A stretch of 64,000 bases of DNA from UBA6115 sp050952935 (lineage in GTDB: Bacteria; Bacillota; Clostridia; Christensenellales; Aristaeellaceae). The notes under the pieces were generated by a model that was not told the DNA's origin, did no database searches, and worked only from the letters and a program-made list of their open reading frames with translations. How positions within the stretch are numbered: the first letter of the stretch is position 1; each line of letters begins with the position of its first letter. Positions 17,157 through 25,181 of this stretch are shown piece after piece. The translations under genes and the position numbers were made by a program. The stretch lies in the NCBI GenBank assembly GCA_050952935.1, contig JBMNLS010000002.1, positions 868,001-932,000 of the forward strand. The letters run 5' to 3'.

Positions 17157-17766
17157 GGGTTGAAAGGTCTGCTTCTTCTTGGTTGTTTTTTTGTGCGCGG
17201 CTGGTGATGTTGAACTTGTTCATGGTGAGGATGATGCCTGCCTCAACAAAGCTGACCGCGGCCTTGCCCGCCAACTCAATGGCTTTCTGGATGGCATCCG
17301 CCTGAGGATCCTGATCCCAACGGGATAGGACCCAGTCCTTCAAGTCCCAGGCAGGCGGGGGGCTTCCAACGCCGATGCGGCCACGGGGAAAACCGGCATG
17401 GCCAGTCAGCTCCAAAATACTGCGCCAGCCGTTGTGGGTGCCGGCGCCGCCTTTGGCGCGGATCCGCAGGCTGCCCTGGGGCAGATCAATATCGTCTGAA
17501 AGGATGAAAACTTCTTCCGGCTCAAGCTTGAACCACTGCAATAAATCAACTACCGCCTGGCCGCTGAGGTTCATGTAGGTTTGCGGCTTCAGCAGCGCCA
17601 CCCGTTCGCCCCGCACCCGCGCTTCCGCCAGCAGCCCCTTGCACTGGCGCTTAGTGGAGCTGGCGTCCAGCAGATCAGCTGCTACATCCAGCGCCAGAAA
17701 ACCCACATTGTGGCGGGTCAGCTCGTATTCCCTGCCCGGGTTGCCCAGGCCGATGACCGCCTTCAT
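17146..17766 (-). CDS. pth: Peptidyl-tRNA hydrolase
   Basis: A 206-residue enzyme that frees tRNA from prematurely released peptidyl-tRNA. It starts with the family hallmark MKAVIGLGNPGREYELTRHNVGF, where Asn and the catalytic His (TRHNVGF) are intact. GLLAEA, LLKPQTYMNLSG, LSDDIDLPQGSLR and GGAGTHNGWRSI follow in order. The tail after about residue 185 (RAQKNNQEEADL) is a low-complexity extension. It overlaps purR by four bases upstream and mfd by 11 downstream, so purR-pth-mfd is probably one transcript. Confidence 0.96.
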   Translation of the reverse strand: MKAVIGLGNPGREYELTRHNVGFLALDVAADLLDASSTKRQCKGLLAEARVRGERVALLKPQTYMNLSGQAVVDLLQWFKLEPEEVFILSDDIDLPQGSLRIRAKGGAGTHNGWRSILELTGHAGFPRGRIGVGSPPPAWDLKDWVLSRWDQDPQADAIQKAIELAGKAAVSFVEAGIILTMNKFNITSRAQKNNQEEADLSTHDQ

Positions 17767-18587
17767 GCGGGAAGCGCCATCACCCAGGGCGCGGGGCGCA
17801 CCACCAGGCTGTCCCTTGATTCATTCGTGGTGAAGAGCATCAGGGGATGCTCGGGAAGCCCGCTTAGCGGGTTGTCCAATTCCTGGGCCAGCATAAAGGC
17901 CAGGCCGGCTACGCTGACGCCAAACTCCGCCATCATGGCGATCATGCCCCGGGCGGTGCCGCCCCGGCGCATAAAGTCATCCACAATCAGCGCGCGCTGA
18001 CCGGTTTGCACGGCGCGGCGGGCCAGGGACATGGTTTCTATGCCGCCTTTGCCGTCGGGAAAGCTGATGTTGACAGCGCTGCCTTCATATACTTTGCTGG
18101 AGCGCCTGGCGATGATGAGGGGCACGTGAAGCGCTTCCGCCGTCATGGTGGCGATGGGGATGCCTTTGGTTTCCATGGTGAGGACAAAGTCGATTTCCTT
18201 GTCATAATAGGGGCCTGCCAGGATGTGGCCCATGGTGCGCACCGGTTCGGGATCCGCCAGCAGGTCTGAAAGATAGAGATAGCCCCCTGGCAGCATTCGC
18301 TCAGGGGCATTGAGCTTGTCGCATAGGCCGCTGATAAAATCGCGGCTGCTGTTCCCCCCAAGCCGCGGGCGAAAACGAACGCCTCCCGCAGCGCCGGTGA
18401 CAGTTTCTATCTCACCCAGGCCCCAGGATTTGACGGTCTGCTCAATCATCGCCACATCTTCGCTCACAGAGGACTTGGCCAGCTGAAACATATCGCAAAA
18501 TTTGCTGTAAGGGATAATTTGGTTGGGCATGCTGCTGAGCAAACGCGTCATCACGATCACACGCTCTGCCCGCTTAATCCTGTCCAT
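17763..18587 (-). CDS. purR: Purine operon repressor PurR (Bacillus type)
   Basis: A 274-residue regulator with an N-terminal winged helix (residues 1-75: MTRLLSSMPNQIIPYSKFC...AKSSVSEDVAMIEQ) and a C-terminal phosphoribosyltransferase-like domain. The PRPP-binding loop ALIVDDFMRRGGTARGM is clear (about residue 200). In Bacillus the protein binds PurBoxes and is released by PRPP. ERMLPGGYLYLSDLL and VTGAAGGVRFRP match B. subtilis PurR closely. I place the start at MDRIKRAERV (18587), six bases after GCGAGG; the longer frame up to 18632 lacks a ribosome-binding site. A perfect PurBox lies 80 bases upstream. Genes of purine supply in this window are candidates for its regulon. Confidence 0.95.
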   Translation of the reverse strand: MDRIKRAERVIVMTRLLSSMPNQIIPYSKFCDMFQLAKSSVSEDVAMIEQTVKSWGLGEIETVTGAAGGVRFRPRLGGNSSRDFISGLCDKLNAPERMLPGGYLYLSDLLADPEPVRTMGHILAGPYYDKEIDFVLTMETKGIPIATMTAEALHVPLIIARRSSKVYEGSAVNISFPDGKGGIETMSLARRAVQTGQRALIVDDFMRRGGTARGMIAMMAEFGVSVAGLAFMLAQELDNPLSGLPEHPLMLFTTNESRDSLVVRPAPWVMALPA

Positions 18588-18665
18588 GTCCATCCTCGCT
18601 TTCATCATCTTGGAATGCCGGCATTTTATCACAACAGTCCGTATATTGCCATGCGGATTAGATTA

Positions 18666-18678
18666 ATTGTTCGGAATT
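18666..18678 (-). promoter_or_regulatory. PurBox upstream of purR
   Basis: Read on the minus strand, AATTCCGAACAAT fits the Bacillus PurR consensus WWWWCCGAACWWT at every position. It lies between the divergent purR and secreted-protein genes. A second, oppositely oriented box at the usual 16-17 base spacing is not evident, so binding may be weak or non-canonical; autoregulation of purR is inferred. Confidence 0.55.
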
Positions 18679-18713
18679 GATGGAATTTTGCGGTTTATCT
18701 TTCACATGTCTGG

Positions 18714-18742
18714 TTGAATGCCCCTGTTGTTTATGCTAAGAT
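18714..18742 (+). promoter_or_regulatory. Promoter of the secreted protein gene
   Basis: -35 TTGAAT (18714-18719), a 17-base spacer and -10 TAAGAT (18737-18742), about 30 bases before the ATG. Confidence 0.55.
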
Positions 18743-18771
18743 AACCATAGAATCCGCGGAGGTGACATGCC

Positions 18772-20304
18772 ATGCGCAATCGCTTGCTAATAACCCTGAC
18801 CATCTTGACGCTGCTGTGCCTGACAGCGGCTTTCCCTGTCCTGGCAGAGTCATATGCCTTTGATGTTTTCCACGCCGGCCTGTCCCTGCCGGATGGTGTC
18901 TACGAAACCGTGCTTACCCCTGACAACCTGGCCAGCCATGAGGCCTTTATCCAGGCCCGGGGCGGCACGGTCGCTGGGTGGGAGGCCGATTTTAAAGCCA
19001 GGGGCATCTGGCTGCAGGCCTATGACCAGGATACCGACCGGGTGTTGGTTGTTTCCGCCCTCAGGGATGTGGATGGCCAGCGTTATTTTGACATCAACGA
19101 GCATCCCTCAAGTGTCCGGGCAGAATACCGCAAGTCCCACGGAAGGGGTGGCGCCTGGTCCGTGCTGGGCTATCACTACGAATCCATTACCTGGAAAAAC
19201 TACAAATCCGGTCGTTTTCTGCAGCTTCGCTACAGCCAACGCCAGGGAGGCGAGCTGGTAAACAGGGGGTATCAGCGGCGTACCATCCGCAACGGCTACA
19301 CCATCACCATTGACCTGCAGGTTTATGGCCGGAACGTGACAGGCGCTGATGAAAAAGCGCTCAGCAAGGTTTTTGACACCTTCAGCTTCACCCAGGTGCT
19401 GCCGGTGCCGGAATTGCCCATCACCCTGTCTGAAGCCGCCACGGCGCCTGTTGAAACCAACCGGCGCGCATTTACCATGAAGGGCGAAACCAAGGGCGAA
19501 GCCAAGCTGTCCGCCGTGGTCATGTCCTTTACCGACACCCAGGGCCAGATTTTTAACACCACCGCCGATAAAAAAGGCAGATACTCCCTGCCCATAGAGC
19601 TGCCCAAGGAAGGAAGCTATTTAATGACCCTGACAGTGGAGTATCCAGGCCTTGAATCCCTGACCAAGAGCTACAGCGTCACCTATCAGGAAGGGCTGCT
19701 GCCGGCGATTATCGCGGCGCCGCCGCCTGAGATTTTCCCCCAGGACAGCTTTTCCTTGATGGGGAAAACTGAGTCCGGCGTTGATGTCACGCTCAGCGTA
19801 AACGGCGCCGAATCCAAGAAAAAAACGGGCCGTGACGGTGAATTCAGCTTCAAGATCAACACCTCTGCCGAGGGCGGCTACAACATGAACCTCACCCTGA
19901 GCAAAAAGGGCTTTTCCGATCGGGTGTTCACCTACAATGCCAGCCGCCTGATCTCCCAGCAGGCAAAGGACGAAGTGCTCAGGCAGAAGGCCATCAGTCC
20001 CGCTTACGCTGACATCGCTTCCAGCCCTGAACGCTTTGACGGGCAGCTGCTCAGATATACGGGCTATCTTGTCAGCAAGGAGGATGCCGCAGGGGAGTGG
20101 ATCCTGCGGATTGCCCTGGATAAAACAGACGCGGGCTATCAAAACGCGATGGTGGTAACCGCTGAAAGCGATCCGGGCTTTGCGGAGGGCAGCCGGGTGC
20201 GGGTCTATGCTTACCTGGTGGGCAAGAACATCGGCCAGAATGCCAGTGGCGAGGAGGAAACCCTGCCCAAACTGCAGCTGGCGCTGATTGACGCCGGAGA
20301 ATAA
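18772..20304 (+). CDS. Secreted protein with Ig-like repeats, function unknown
   Basis: A 510-residue exported protein. The signal peptide (residues 1-25, ending FPVLA|ESYAF) has no lipobox. Residues about 26-210 form a beta-rich domain that I do not recognise. Two Ig-like/carboxypeptidase-regulatory-like modules follow at about 225-305 (AFTMKGETKGEAKLSAVV, KKGRYSLPIELPKEGSYLMTL) and 315-390 (FSLMGKTESGVDVTLSVNG, DGEFSFKINTSAEGGYNMNL). Residues 400-510 look like an OB-type or lipocalin-like beta domain (YTGYLVSKEDAAGEWILRI). GGAGG precedes the start. No neighbour gives a clear hint; the divergent gene is purR and the next gene is PRPP synthetase. Confidence 0.7.
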   Translation: MRNRLLITLTILTLLCLTAAFPVLAESYAFDVFHAGLSLPDGVYETVLTPDNLASHEAFIQARGGTVAGWEADFKARGIWLQAYDQDTDRVLVVSALRDVDGQRYFDINEHPSSVRAEYRKSHGRGGAWSVLGYHYESITWKNYKSGRFLQLRYSQRQGGELVNRGYQRRTIRNGYTITIDLQVYGRNVTGADEKALSKVFDTFSFTQVLPVPELPITLSEAATAPVETNRRAFTMKGETKGEAKLSAVVMSFTDTQGQIFNTTADKKGRYSLPIELPKEGSYLMTLTVEYPGLESLTKSYSVTYQEGLLPAIIAAPPPEIFPQDSFSLMGKTESGVDVTLSVNGAESKKKTGRDGEFSFKINTSAEGGYNMNLTLSKKGFSDRVFTYNASRLISQQAKDEVLRQKAISPAYADIASSPERFDGQLLRYTGYLVSKEDAAGEWILRIALDKTDAGYQNAMVVTAESDPGFAEGSRVRVYAYLVGKNIGQNASGEEETLPKLQLALIDAGE

Positions 20305-20375
20305 CGAGATTTGTTGAGCGATGAAACTTCCCCCGACAGACAATTGATCATCATGAATATGGAGGAATACGCGCC

Positions 20376-21587
20376 ATGAATACCTTTCTTACGGAGTGGG
20401 GACAGAACATCATCAACCTCCCCTACGGGCCGCTTGGCATCATCGCCATGTCCGGGATGGAGAAGATGGGGGAAAATGTCAACCAATGGCTGTTCAAGTG
20501 GCATGATCTGCAGGAGATTCAGGATCAGGAATACTATACTGTTCCGGGCTATGGCCGGGAGGATTTCCTGATTCAGGCCTCCTGCCCCCGTTTCGGCACG
20601 GGCGAGGGCAAAGGGGTACTGAAAGAAAGCGTCAGAGGCTATGACCTTTATATCCTTGTGGATGTATGCGCCTACAATGTAACCTATCAGATGTATGACA
20701 TGGAAGTGCCCATGAGCCCGGACGATCATTACCAGGATTTGAAGCGCATCATCGCGGCGGTTGCGGGTAAAGCCAAACGCGTGAATGTGATCATGCCCAT
20801 GCTGTATGAAAGCCGTCAGCACCGCCGCAACACCAGGGAGAGCCTGGACTGCGCCCTGGCGCTGCAGGAACTGCATAGCATGGGTGTTGCCAATATCATC
20901 ACCTTTGATGCCCATGACCCCCGCGTGGTCAATGCTGTGCCCCTGTGCGGCTTTGAGAATGTGCTGCCCACCTACCAGATGCTAAAAGCCCTTCTTGGCT
21001 CCGTTAAGGATTTGCACATCAGCAAAAACAACATGATGATCGTCAGCCCTGATGAAGGGGCGGTGCACCGGAATATCTACTATTCCTCTGTGCTGTCGCT
21101 GGATATGGGGATGTTCTATAAGCGCCGTGACTATACCCAGGTGGTGGCCGGGCGCAACCCCATCGTTGCCCATGAGTACCTGGGTGATTCGGTGGAGGGC
21201 AAGGATGTGATCGTGGTGGATGATATTCTGTCCTCCGGCGAATCCATCATCGATCTGGCCAAAGAGCTGAAAAAGCGCAAGGCCAAGCGCATTTTTGCCA
21301 TTGTGACCTTCGCGTTTTTCACAAATGGCATTGAGAGCTTTGATGAGGCCTATCAACAGGGCATTATCGACCGGGTGGTGACCACCAACCTTTCCTACAC
21401 CCGCCCCGAGCTTCAGGAGAAGAAGTGGTTTATCCATGCGGATTTAAGCAAATACATCTCCTACATGATCGCCACCCTCAACCACGACAAATCCCTCAGC
21501 GCCCTGCTCAATCCCTATAACCGCATTCAAAGACTGCTGGGACGCTACCGGGATGAACAGGCGGCCAATGGCATCAGCCTGGTATAA
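20376..21587 (+). CDS. Ribose-phosphate pyrophosphokinase (long clostridial form)
   Basis: Makes PRPP from ribose-5-phosphate and ATP, the precursor for purine, pyrimidine, His and NAD synthesis. The PRPP-binding loop VIVVDDILSSGESIIDLA (about residue 285) and the preceding flexible-loop region are clear, as are two tandem phosphoribosyltransferase-like halves. RQHRRNTRESLDCALALQ (about 150) corresponds to the catalytic Arg/His region, and DAHDP (about 178) to the DxHxx metal/substrate motif. At 403 residues it is about 85 longer than classical Prs, with an extra N-terminal stretch (about 45 residues) and a C-terminal tail, a variant known in clostridia. The start follows ATGGAGGAA. A link to PurR, whose ligand is PRPP, is plausible. 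Confidence 0.9.
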   Translation: MNTFLTEWGQNIINLPYGPLGIIAMSGMEKMGENVNQWLFKWHDLQEIQDQEYYTVPGYGREDFLIQASCPRFGTGEGKGVLKESVRGYDLYILVDVCAYNVTYQMYDMEVPMSPDDHYQDLKRIIAAVAGKAKRVNVIMPMLYESRQHRRNTRESLDCALALQELHSMGVANIITFDAHDPRVVNAVPLCGFENVLPTYQMLKALLGSVKDLHISKNNMMIVSPDEGAVHRNIYYSSVLSLDMGMFYKRRDYTQVVAGRNPIVAHEYLGDSVEGKDVIVVDDILSSGESIIDLAKELKKRKAKRIFAIVTFAFFTNGIESFDEAYQQGIIDRVVTTNLSYTRPELQEKKWFIHADLSKYISYMIATLNHDKSLSALLNPYNRIQRLLGRYRDEQAANGISLV

Positions 21588-21612
21588 AGAGTACACGGTG
21601 GAAAGGAACACG

Positions 21613-22044
21613 TTGGATCAGGAACAAAACCCGCAGGCCATGGCGACCCAGCCGCAGAACAAAGACACTTTCATCAAGCGCTCCAGGGAGTTTATCCAGG
21701 GCGCGGTGGACAGCTTCACCGGGAAGGACCTGCCCGTGCTGGTGGAGGACTTTACCCGGGAAATGACCATTGTGGCTGAGGGCCTGGCGGAGGACCAGGC
21801 CCTGCTGGCAGACAGCCTCCGCCGGCAGGGGGAAGGCCAGGATCAGTTGGCTGAAAAAATGCGGCAGGCAGAGCGCAGGCTTAACGATTTGGAGCGCAAG
21901 GTGGTGGATATTCAAAAAAAGCTGGAGCGCAAAAAGGAAAACCGCCCCGGCCTTTCCCAGATATTGAAGCAGGCCACCTGGCTTGCCGGTATCTTAGCGG
22001 CTGCCTGGGTGATTACCACCCTGTTGAAGACCTTTGGGAGGTGA
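21613..22044 (+). CDS. Small coiled-coil protein with C-terminal membrane anchor, unknown
   Basis: A 143-residue protein starting at TTG (21613), five bases after GGAAAGGA; the longer frame from 21553 overlaps prs and has no ribosome-binding site. Residues about 50-115 are strongly charged and helical with heptad-like spacing (RRQGEGQDQLAEKMRQAERR, LNDLERKVVDIQKKLERKK), followed by one hydrophobic segment (LAGILAAAWVITTLL, about 125-139). It is therefore probably a tail-anchored, inward-facing coiled coil. I recognise no family. It lies between prs and another unknown gene, 4 bases apart, in one operon. Confidence 0.6.
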   Translation: MDQEQNPQAMATQPQNKDTFIKRSREFIQGAVDSFTGKDLPVLVEDFTREMTIVAEGLAEDQALLADSLRRQGEGQDQLAEKMRQAERRLNDLERKVVDIQKKLERKKENRPGLSQILKQATWLAGILAAAWVITTLLKTFGR

Positions 22045-22048
22045 TAGG

Positions 22049-22558
22049 ATGAAATTAAGCTATCAGGAATTGGTTGCCCGCTATCAGAAGCGCAGCCGCG
22101 CCGCTCTCATGGACGGCATCACGACCGCGCTGAGCCATGCGGATGAAGTGGTGATGGACCTGGGCCTGCTTGAGGAAACCGGGCTGCTGTCCGAGGCGCT
22201 GGGCACGGTTAGCCTGGGGTTGCCTTTTGCGGTCATCGCGGTGACGGAGCAGGCTGCCGTCATCCGCGGGCGAAAAACCGGCAAAGCCGCTTTTCAGGAC
22301 GCCTCGTTCCGGATGCTGAAAACAGGGGCCGGGCTGGCCGCCGGGGGCGCTGTGATGGCCAGCGGCCTGGGCGCTATTCCCGCCATTCCGGTGGCGGTGG
22401 GGGTGCGGGCGATGCTTGAGAAATATCGCAGCGGGCTTCTCACTGGCCGTCGCGTCAAGCAGCGCACCCAGCGCTTAAAGGCTCTGACCGAAGCCCGAGC
22501 CCAGCGCGTGATGCCGCAGCTTCCATCAGAGCCCATGATTCAGGCCATCAGCTCCTAA
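22049..22558 (+). CDS. Small protein with Gly/Ala-rich hydrophobic centre, unknown
   Basis: A 169-residue protein starting at 22049 behind GGGAGGTG. Residues about 40-75 and 90-125 are hydrophobic and rich in small residues (LGTVSLGLPFAVIAVTEQAAVI, GAGLAAGGAVMASGLGAIPA), so it may be a membrane-associated or pore-like helical protein. The N terminus and the last 45 residues are basic. The family is not recognised. Its TAA overlaps, tail to tail, the stop codon of the minus-strand PHP gene by four bases. Confidence 0.6.
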   Translation: MKLSYQELVARYQKRSRAALMDGITTALSHADEVVMDLGLLEETGLLSEALGTVSLGLPFAVIAVTEQAAVIRGRKTGKAAFQDASFRMLKTGAGLAAGGAVMASGLGAIPAIPVAVGVRAMLEKYRSGLLTGRRVKQRTQRLKALTEARAQRVMPQLPSEPMIQAISS

Positions 22559-23382
22559 TTTATATCAATCCAATCAAACAGCGCGTGATGCCGCCCCAAC
22601 ATGGCGGCTTTTTTGAACCCGGTTTCCCGCACCATGTGGGCGGCTCTTTCATAGCCAAAGGCGATTTGCTCCGCCTGGTGGCAATCTGCCGACAGGATGA
22701 CCTGGCCGCCGATCTGACGCCAGTACGCGAGCAGTTCCGGCGTGGGGTAGGGGATGGCGGCCCCATGGCGCGCCATGCCGCCGGTGTTGATCTCCAGCAA
22801 ATCACAGCCGGTGATGGCTTCGTCCATGGCATCCGTCGCCGCTTTGATGTATTCTGGCCCTTCAGGGTCAAACAGCTCGCCCTGGCGGTTGTTTTTCATG
22901 ATGAGATCAAAATGGGCGATGATATCAGGTATATAATCCCGGATGTATTCGCCCAGCCTTGCGTAATAGGCCCGGGCCAGCCGGAGGCCCTCACCGCCAA
23001 AGTGCTGGTCAATGGCGTCTTTCACCATGTCCATGGGCCCGTCTACCGGGATTTTCTGGCCGTCCGGCATCGGCAGGTAGTGGACAGCGCCCATCACATA
23101 CTCAAACGGTGCCCAATCTGCGTAGGAGTAGGAGTCCCGCTCCATTCCGAGCCAGATTTTGATCTGATCCCGGTATTTTTTTTGAAGATGCTTGATCTCC
23201 CGGATATAGGCGGCCTCCCGTTCCTCATCCATGGCGTAGAAAACATCAAAATCCTGTTTGGCGTGGCTTGAAAACCCCATGCTGACAAAACCGTGCCGAA
23301 TGGCGGAGAGCACCATCTCCTCGGCTGAGGACTTACCATCACAATAACGGGTGTGGTTATGGGGGGAAGAAAGCGTGAACAT
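22555..23382 (-). CDS. PHP-domain histidinol-phosphatase-like protein (HisK family)
   Basis: A 275-residue PHP-fold phosphoesterase. Metal ligands appear in SPHNHTRYCDG (residue 6), MGFSSHAKQDF (about 36), GMERDSY (about 79), VMGAVHYLP (about 97), IIAHFDLIMKNN (about 155), LEINTGGMARHG (about 196) and VILSADCHQAEQI (about 229). The pattern fits HisK/HisJ histidinol-phosphate phosphatase. No his genes are nearby, so histidine synthesis is not certain. The ATG at 23382 lies within the end of the upstream phosphatase gene and follows GGAGGG; a TTG nine bases earlier is too close to that site. Confidence 0.8.
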   Translation of the reverse strand: MFTLSSPHNHTRYCDGKSSAEEMVLSAIRHGFVSMGFSSHAKQDFDVFYAMDEEREAAYIREIKHLQKKYRDQIKIWLGMERDSYSYADWAPFEYVMGAVHYLPMPDGQKIPVDGPMDMVKDAIDQHFGGEGLRLARAYYARLGEYIRDYIPDIIAHFDLIMKNNRQGELFDPEGPEYIKAATDAMDEAITGCDLLEINTGGMARHGAAIPYPTPELLAYWRQIGGQVILSADCHQAEQIAFGYERAAHMVRETGFKKAAMLGRHHALFDWIDIN

Positions 23383-23387
23383 CTTGG

Positions 23388-24173
23388 TCAACCCTCCATA
23401 TTGGCATAGGCTGCCATGGCGATTTGCCTGGCCTGGTCAAAGCAGGAGGCACAGGCGGAAAACACGGCGGCCGGTTTGGAAAAGTTTAGGGTTTCACCAG
23501 GCAGGTTCAGCAGCTCCACCTGTCCGCCCGCTTCTTTTACCAGTAGCATCCCCGCAGCGTAGTCCCAGGGAGAGAGTGAGTATTCAAAAAACACGTCATA
23601 CCGCCCGCAGGCCACATAGGACAGGTCGATTGCCGCTGAACCGGAGCGGCGCAGGTCGGCACAGGACAGCATGTACCGCTCAATCGCATCCATGGTGGAC
23701 CTTACCATGGCAGGGCTGTAGAGGGAGGAGCCAAAGGCCACCACCGCGTGCTCAAAAGGCGTATCCGCGCATTTGATTATGTGACCGTTCAGCTTGGCGC
23801 CTTTGCCGGCCTGGGCCAAAAACATCTCATCCCGGTAGGGGTTATAGACAGCGGCCAGCTCCAGGCGTTTGCCAGCCGACAGCGCAACAGAGATCGCTGA
23901 ATGGTGCAGGCCACGGATAAAGTTATGGGTGCCGTCAATGGGGTCAACCACCCAGGTGGGGTGATCGGTCAGCGGGCTGTTCTCCTGCTCCTCCCCATAA
24001 AAATGGCTGTCAGGCAACAACGTTGTCAGCTTGTTGAGCAAAAAATCCTGAATATCCTTATCGGTCTGGGTGACAAAGTTGGCGTGGCCCTCTTTCTGGG
24101 TGACTGACGGGTTCTTTTCCTGCATCATCAGGGCAGCGGCCTGGCGGACAATGGCGTCAATGGCGTTTAACAT
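23388..24173 (-). CDS. Inositol monophosphatase family phosphatase (SuhB/CysQ-like)
   Basis: A 261-residue Mg-dependent, lithium-sensitive-type phosphatase. Motif A WVVDPIDGTHNFIRG (about residue 78) and the upstream metal ligand GEEQE (about 60) are intact, as is motif B WDYAAGMLLVKEAGG (about 200). Substrates in the family include inositol-1-phosphate, fructose-1,6-bisphosphate, PAP and NADP; the sequence alone does not decide. It is followed, after six bases between coding ends, by the PHP phosphatase, suggesting a two-gene phosphatase operon read from the divergent promoter region at 24.2 kb. Confidence 0.85.
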   Translation of the reverse strand: MLNAIDAIVRQAAALMMQEKNPSVTQKEGHANFVTQTDKDIQDFLLNKLTTLLPDSHFYGEEQENSPLTDHPTWVVDPIDGTHNFIRGLHHSAISVALSAGKRLELAAVYNPYRDEMFLAQAGKGAKLNGHIIKCADTPFEHAVVAFGSSLYSPAMVRSTMDAIERYMLSCADLRRSGSAAIDLSYVACGRYDVFFEYSLSPWDYAAGMLLVKEAGGQVELLNLPGETLNFSKPAAVFSACASCFDQARQIAMAAYANMEG

Positions 24174-24203
24174 GATTCATCCTTTCATGGGTTGTTCGTG
24201 CTG

Positions 24204-24236
24204 ATTATAGCACGGGGGACAGGCTTATGCTATAAT
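24204..24236. promoter_or_regulatory. Back-to-back extended -10 promoters in an inverted repeat
   Basis: ATTATAGCA (24204-24212) and TGCTATAAT (24228-24236) are perfect inverted copies 15 bases apart. Each reads outward as an extended -10 element (TGC-TATAAT), one toward the phosphatase operon on the minus strand and one toward the TtcA-like gene on the plus strand. Convincing -35 boxes are lacking, which fits extended -10 promoters. Confidence 0.55.
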
Positions 24237-24264
24237 CGCACAGATTATACTAGGAGGAACGCCC

Positions 24265-25128
24265 TTGCCGGAAAAACAGATCCAGGACCCGGTGCAGCAT
24301 GCCATCACCACCCGATTCAGAAAAACCATCTGGCGGCCGTTTATATCCGCGATGCAGCGTTACCGCATGACAAGCCCCGGGGATAAAATCGCTGTGTGCT
24401 ATTCCGGCGGCAAGGATTCTTTGCTGCTGGCCAAATGCATGCAAACCCTGCAGCGCTACAGCAGCGTGTCTTTTGAGCTGGTGTATCTGCACATGGATCC
24501 GGGCTATTCACCAGAAAACCGTGAACAGGTGATGGCTTCTGCCAGGGAGATTGGCATTGTGCCGGAGGTGTTCCGGACGGATATATATCAGGTGATTGAA
24601 GGGGTGAAGCAGTCCCCCTGCCATGTGTGCGCCGCCATGCGGCGGGGCCACCTGTATAAAGAGGCCCAGGCCAGAGGCTGCAATAAAATCGCTCTGGGCC
24701 ATCATTATGATGACGCGGCGGAGACGTTGCTGTTGGGCATGCTCTATGGGGGGGAGTTCAAGGCCATGCTGCCCAGGCTCAAAAGCGAGAATTACCATAG
24801 GATGGAGCTCATCAGGCCCCTGTATTTGGTGCGGGAAAAGGCCATTGCTGCCTGGCAGGATGCGTTTGAATTGAAGGCGGTGACCTGTGCCTGCCGGGTT
24901 ACCCGGAAAGAGGACGGCGGCAAGCGAAAGCGGGTAAAGGAGATGCTGCGGATGCTGGAGCGGGAGCAGCCCAATGTTCTGGACAACATCATGGCTTCCG
25001 CCAGCCAGGTGAACCTGAGCACCCTTCTGGGCTACCGGGAGAACGCCCAAAGTGCTGTCGTCACCTTTCTGGAACAGAACTTCCCTGAAGAAGGCCAGGC
25101 GGGAAATACAGTTGACAAGTTCTTTTAA
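24265..25128 (+). CDS. TtcA/TtuA-type tRNA 2-thiolation protein
   Basis: A 287-residue PP-loop ATP pyrophosphatase. VCYSGGKDSLLLAKCM (about residue 47) is the adenylating P-loop. A CxxC pair (SPCHVCAAMRRGHLY, about 119) and a further Cys pair (TCACRV, about 211) would bind the iron-sulphur cluster or carry sulphur, as in TtcA, which makes 2-thiocytidine at tRNA position 32. GHHYDDAAETLLLGMLYGGE is the typical family block. The start is TTG at 24265, seven bases after AGGAGG. It appears to be a single-gene unit, as degV has its own promoter. TtcA versus a related thiolase is not certain. Confidence 0.85.
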   Translation: MPEKQIQDPVQHAITTRFRKTIWRPFISAMQRYRMTSPGDKIAVCYSGGKDSLLLAKCMQTLQRYSSVSFELVYLHMDPGYSPENREQVMASAREIGIVPEVFRTDIYQVIEGVKQSPCHVCAAMRRGHLYKEAQARGCNKIALGHHYDDAAETLLLGMLYGGEFKAMLPRLKSENYHRMELIRPLYLVREKAIAAWQDAFELKAVTCACRVTRKEDGGKRKRVKEMLRMLEREQPNVLDNIMASASQVNLSTLLGYRENAQSAVVTFLEQNFPEEGQAGNTVDKFF

Positions 25129-25140
25129 TTCCCATAGGAT
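25112..25140 (+). promoter_or_regulatory. Promoter of degV-GNAT
   Basis: Consensus -35 TTGACA (25112-25117) inside the last codons of the TtcA-like gene, a 17-base spacer and -10 TAGGAT (25135-25140). Confidence 0.6.
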
Positions 25141-25181
25141 AATGCGCAATTAATGCATCGACGACAAAGGAGACTTGCGAA

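Noticed and set aside
24508..25149. 213-codon minus-strand frame over the TtcA-like gene
   Set aside because: Shadow of a strongly supported plus-strand gene; no start signal and no recognisable motif.
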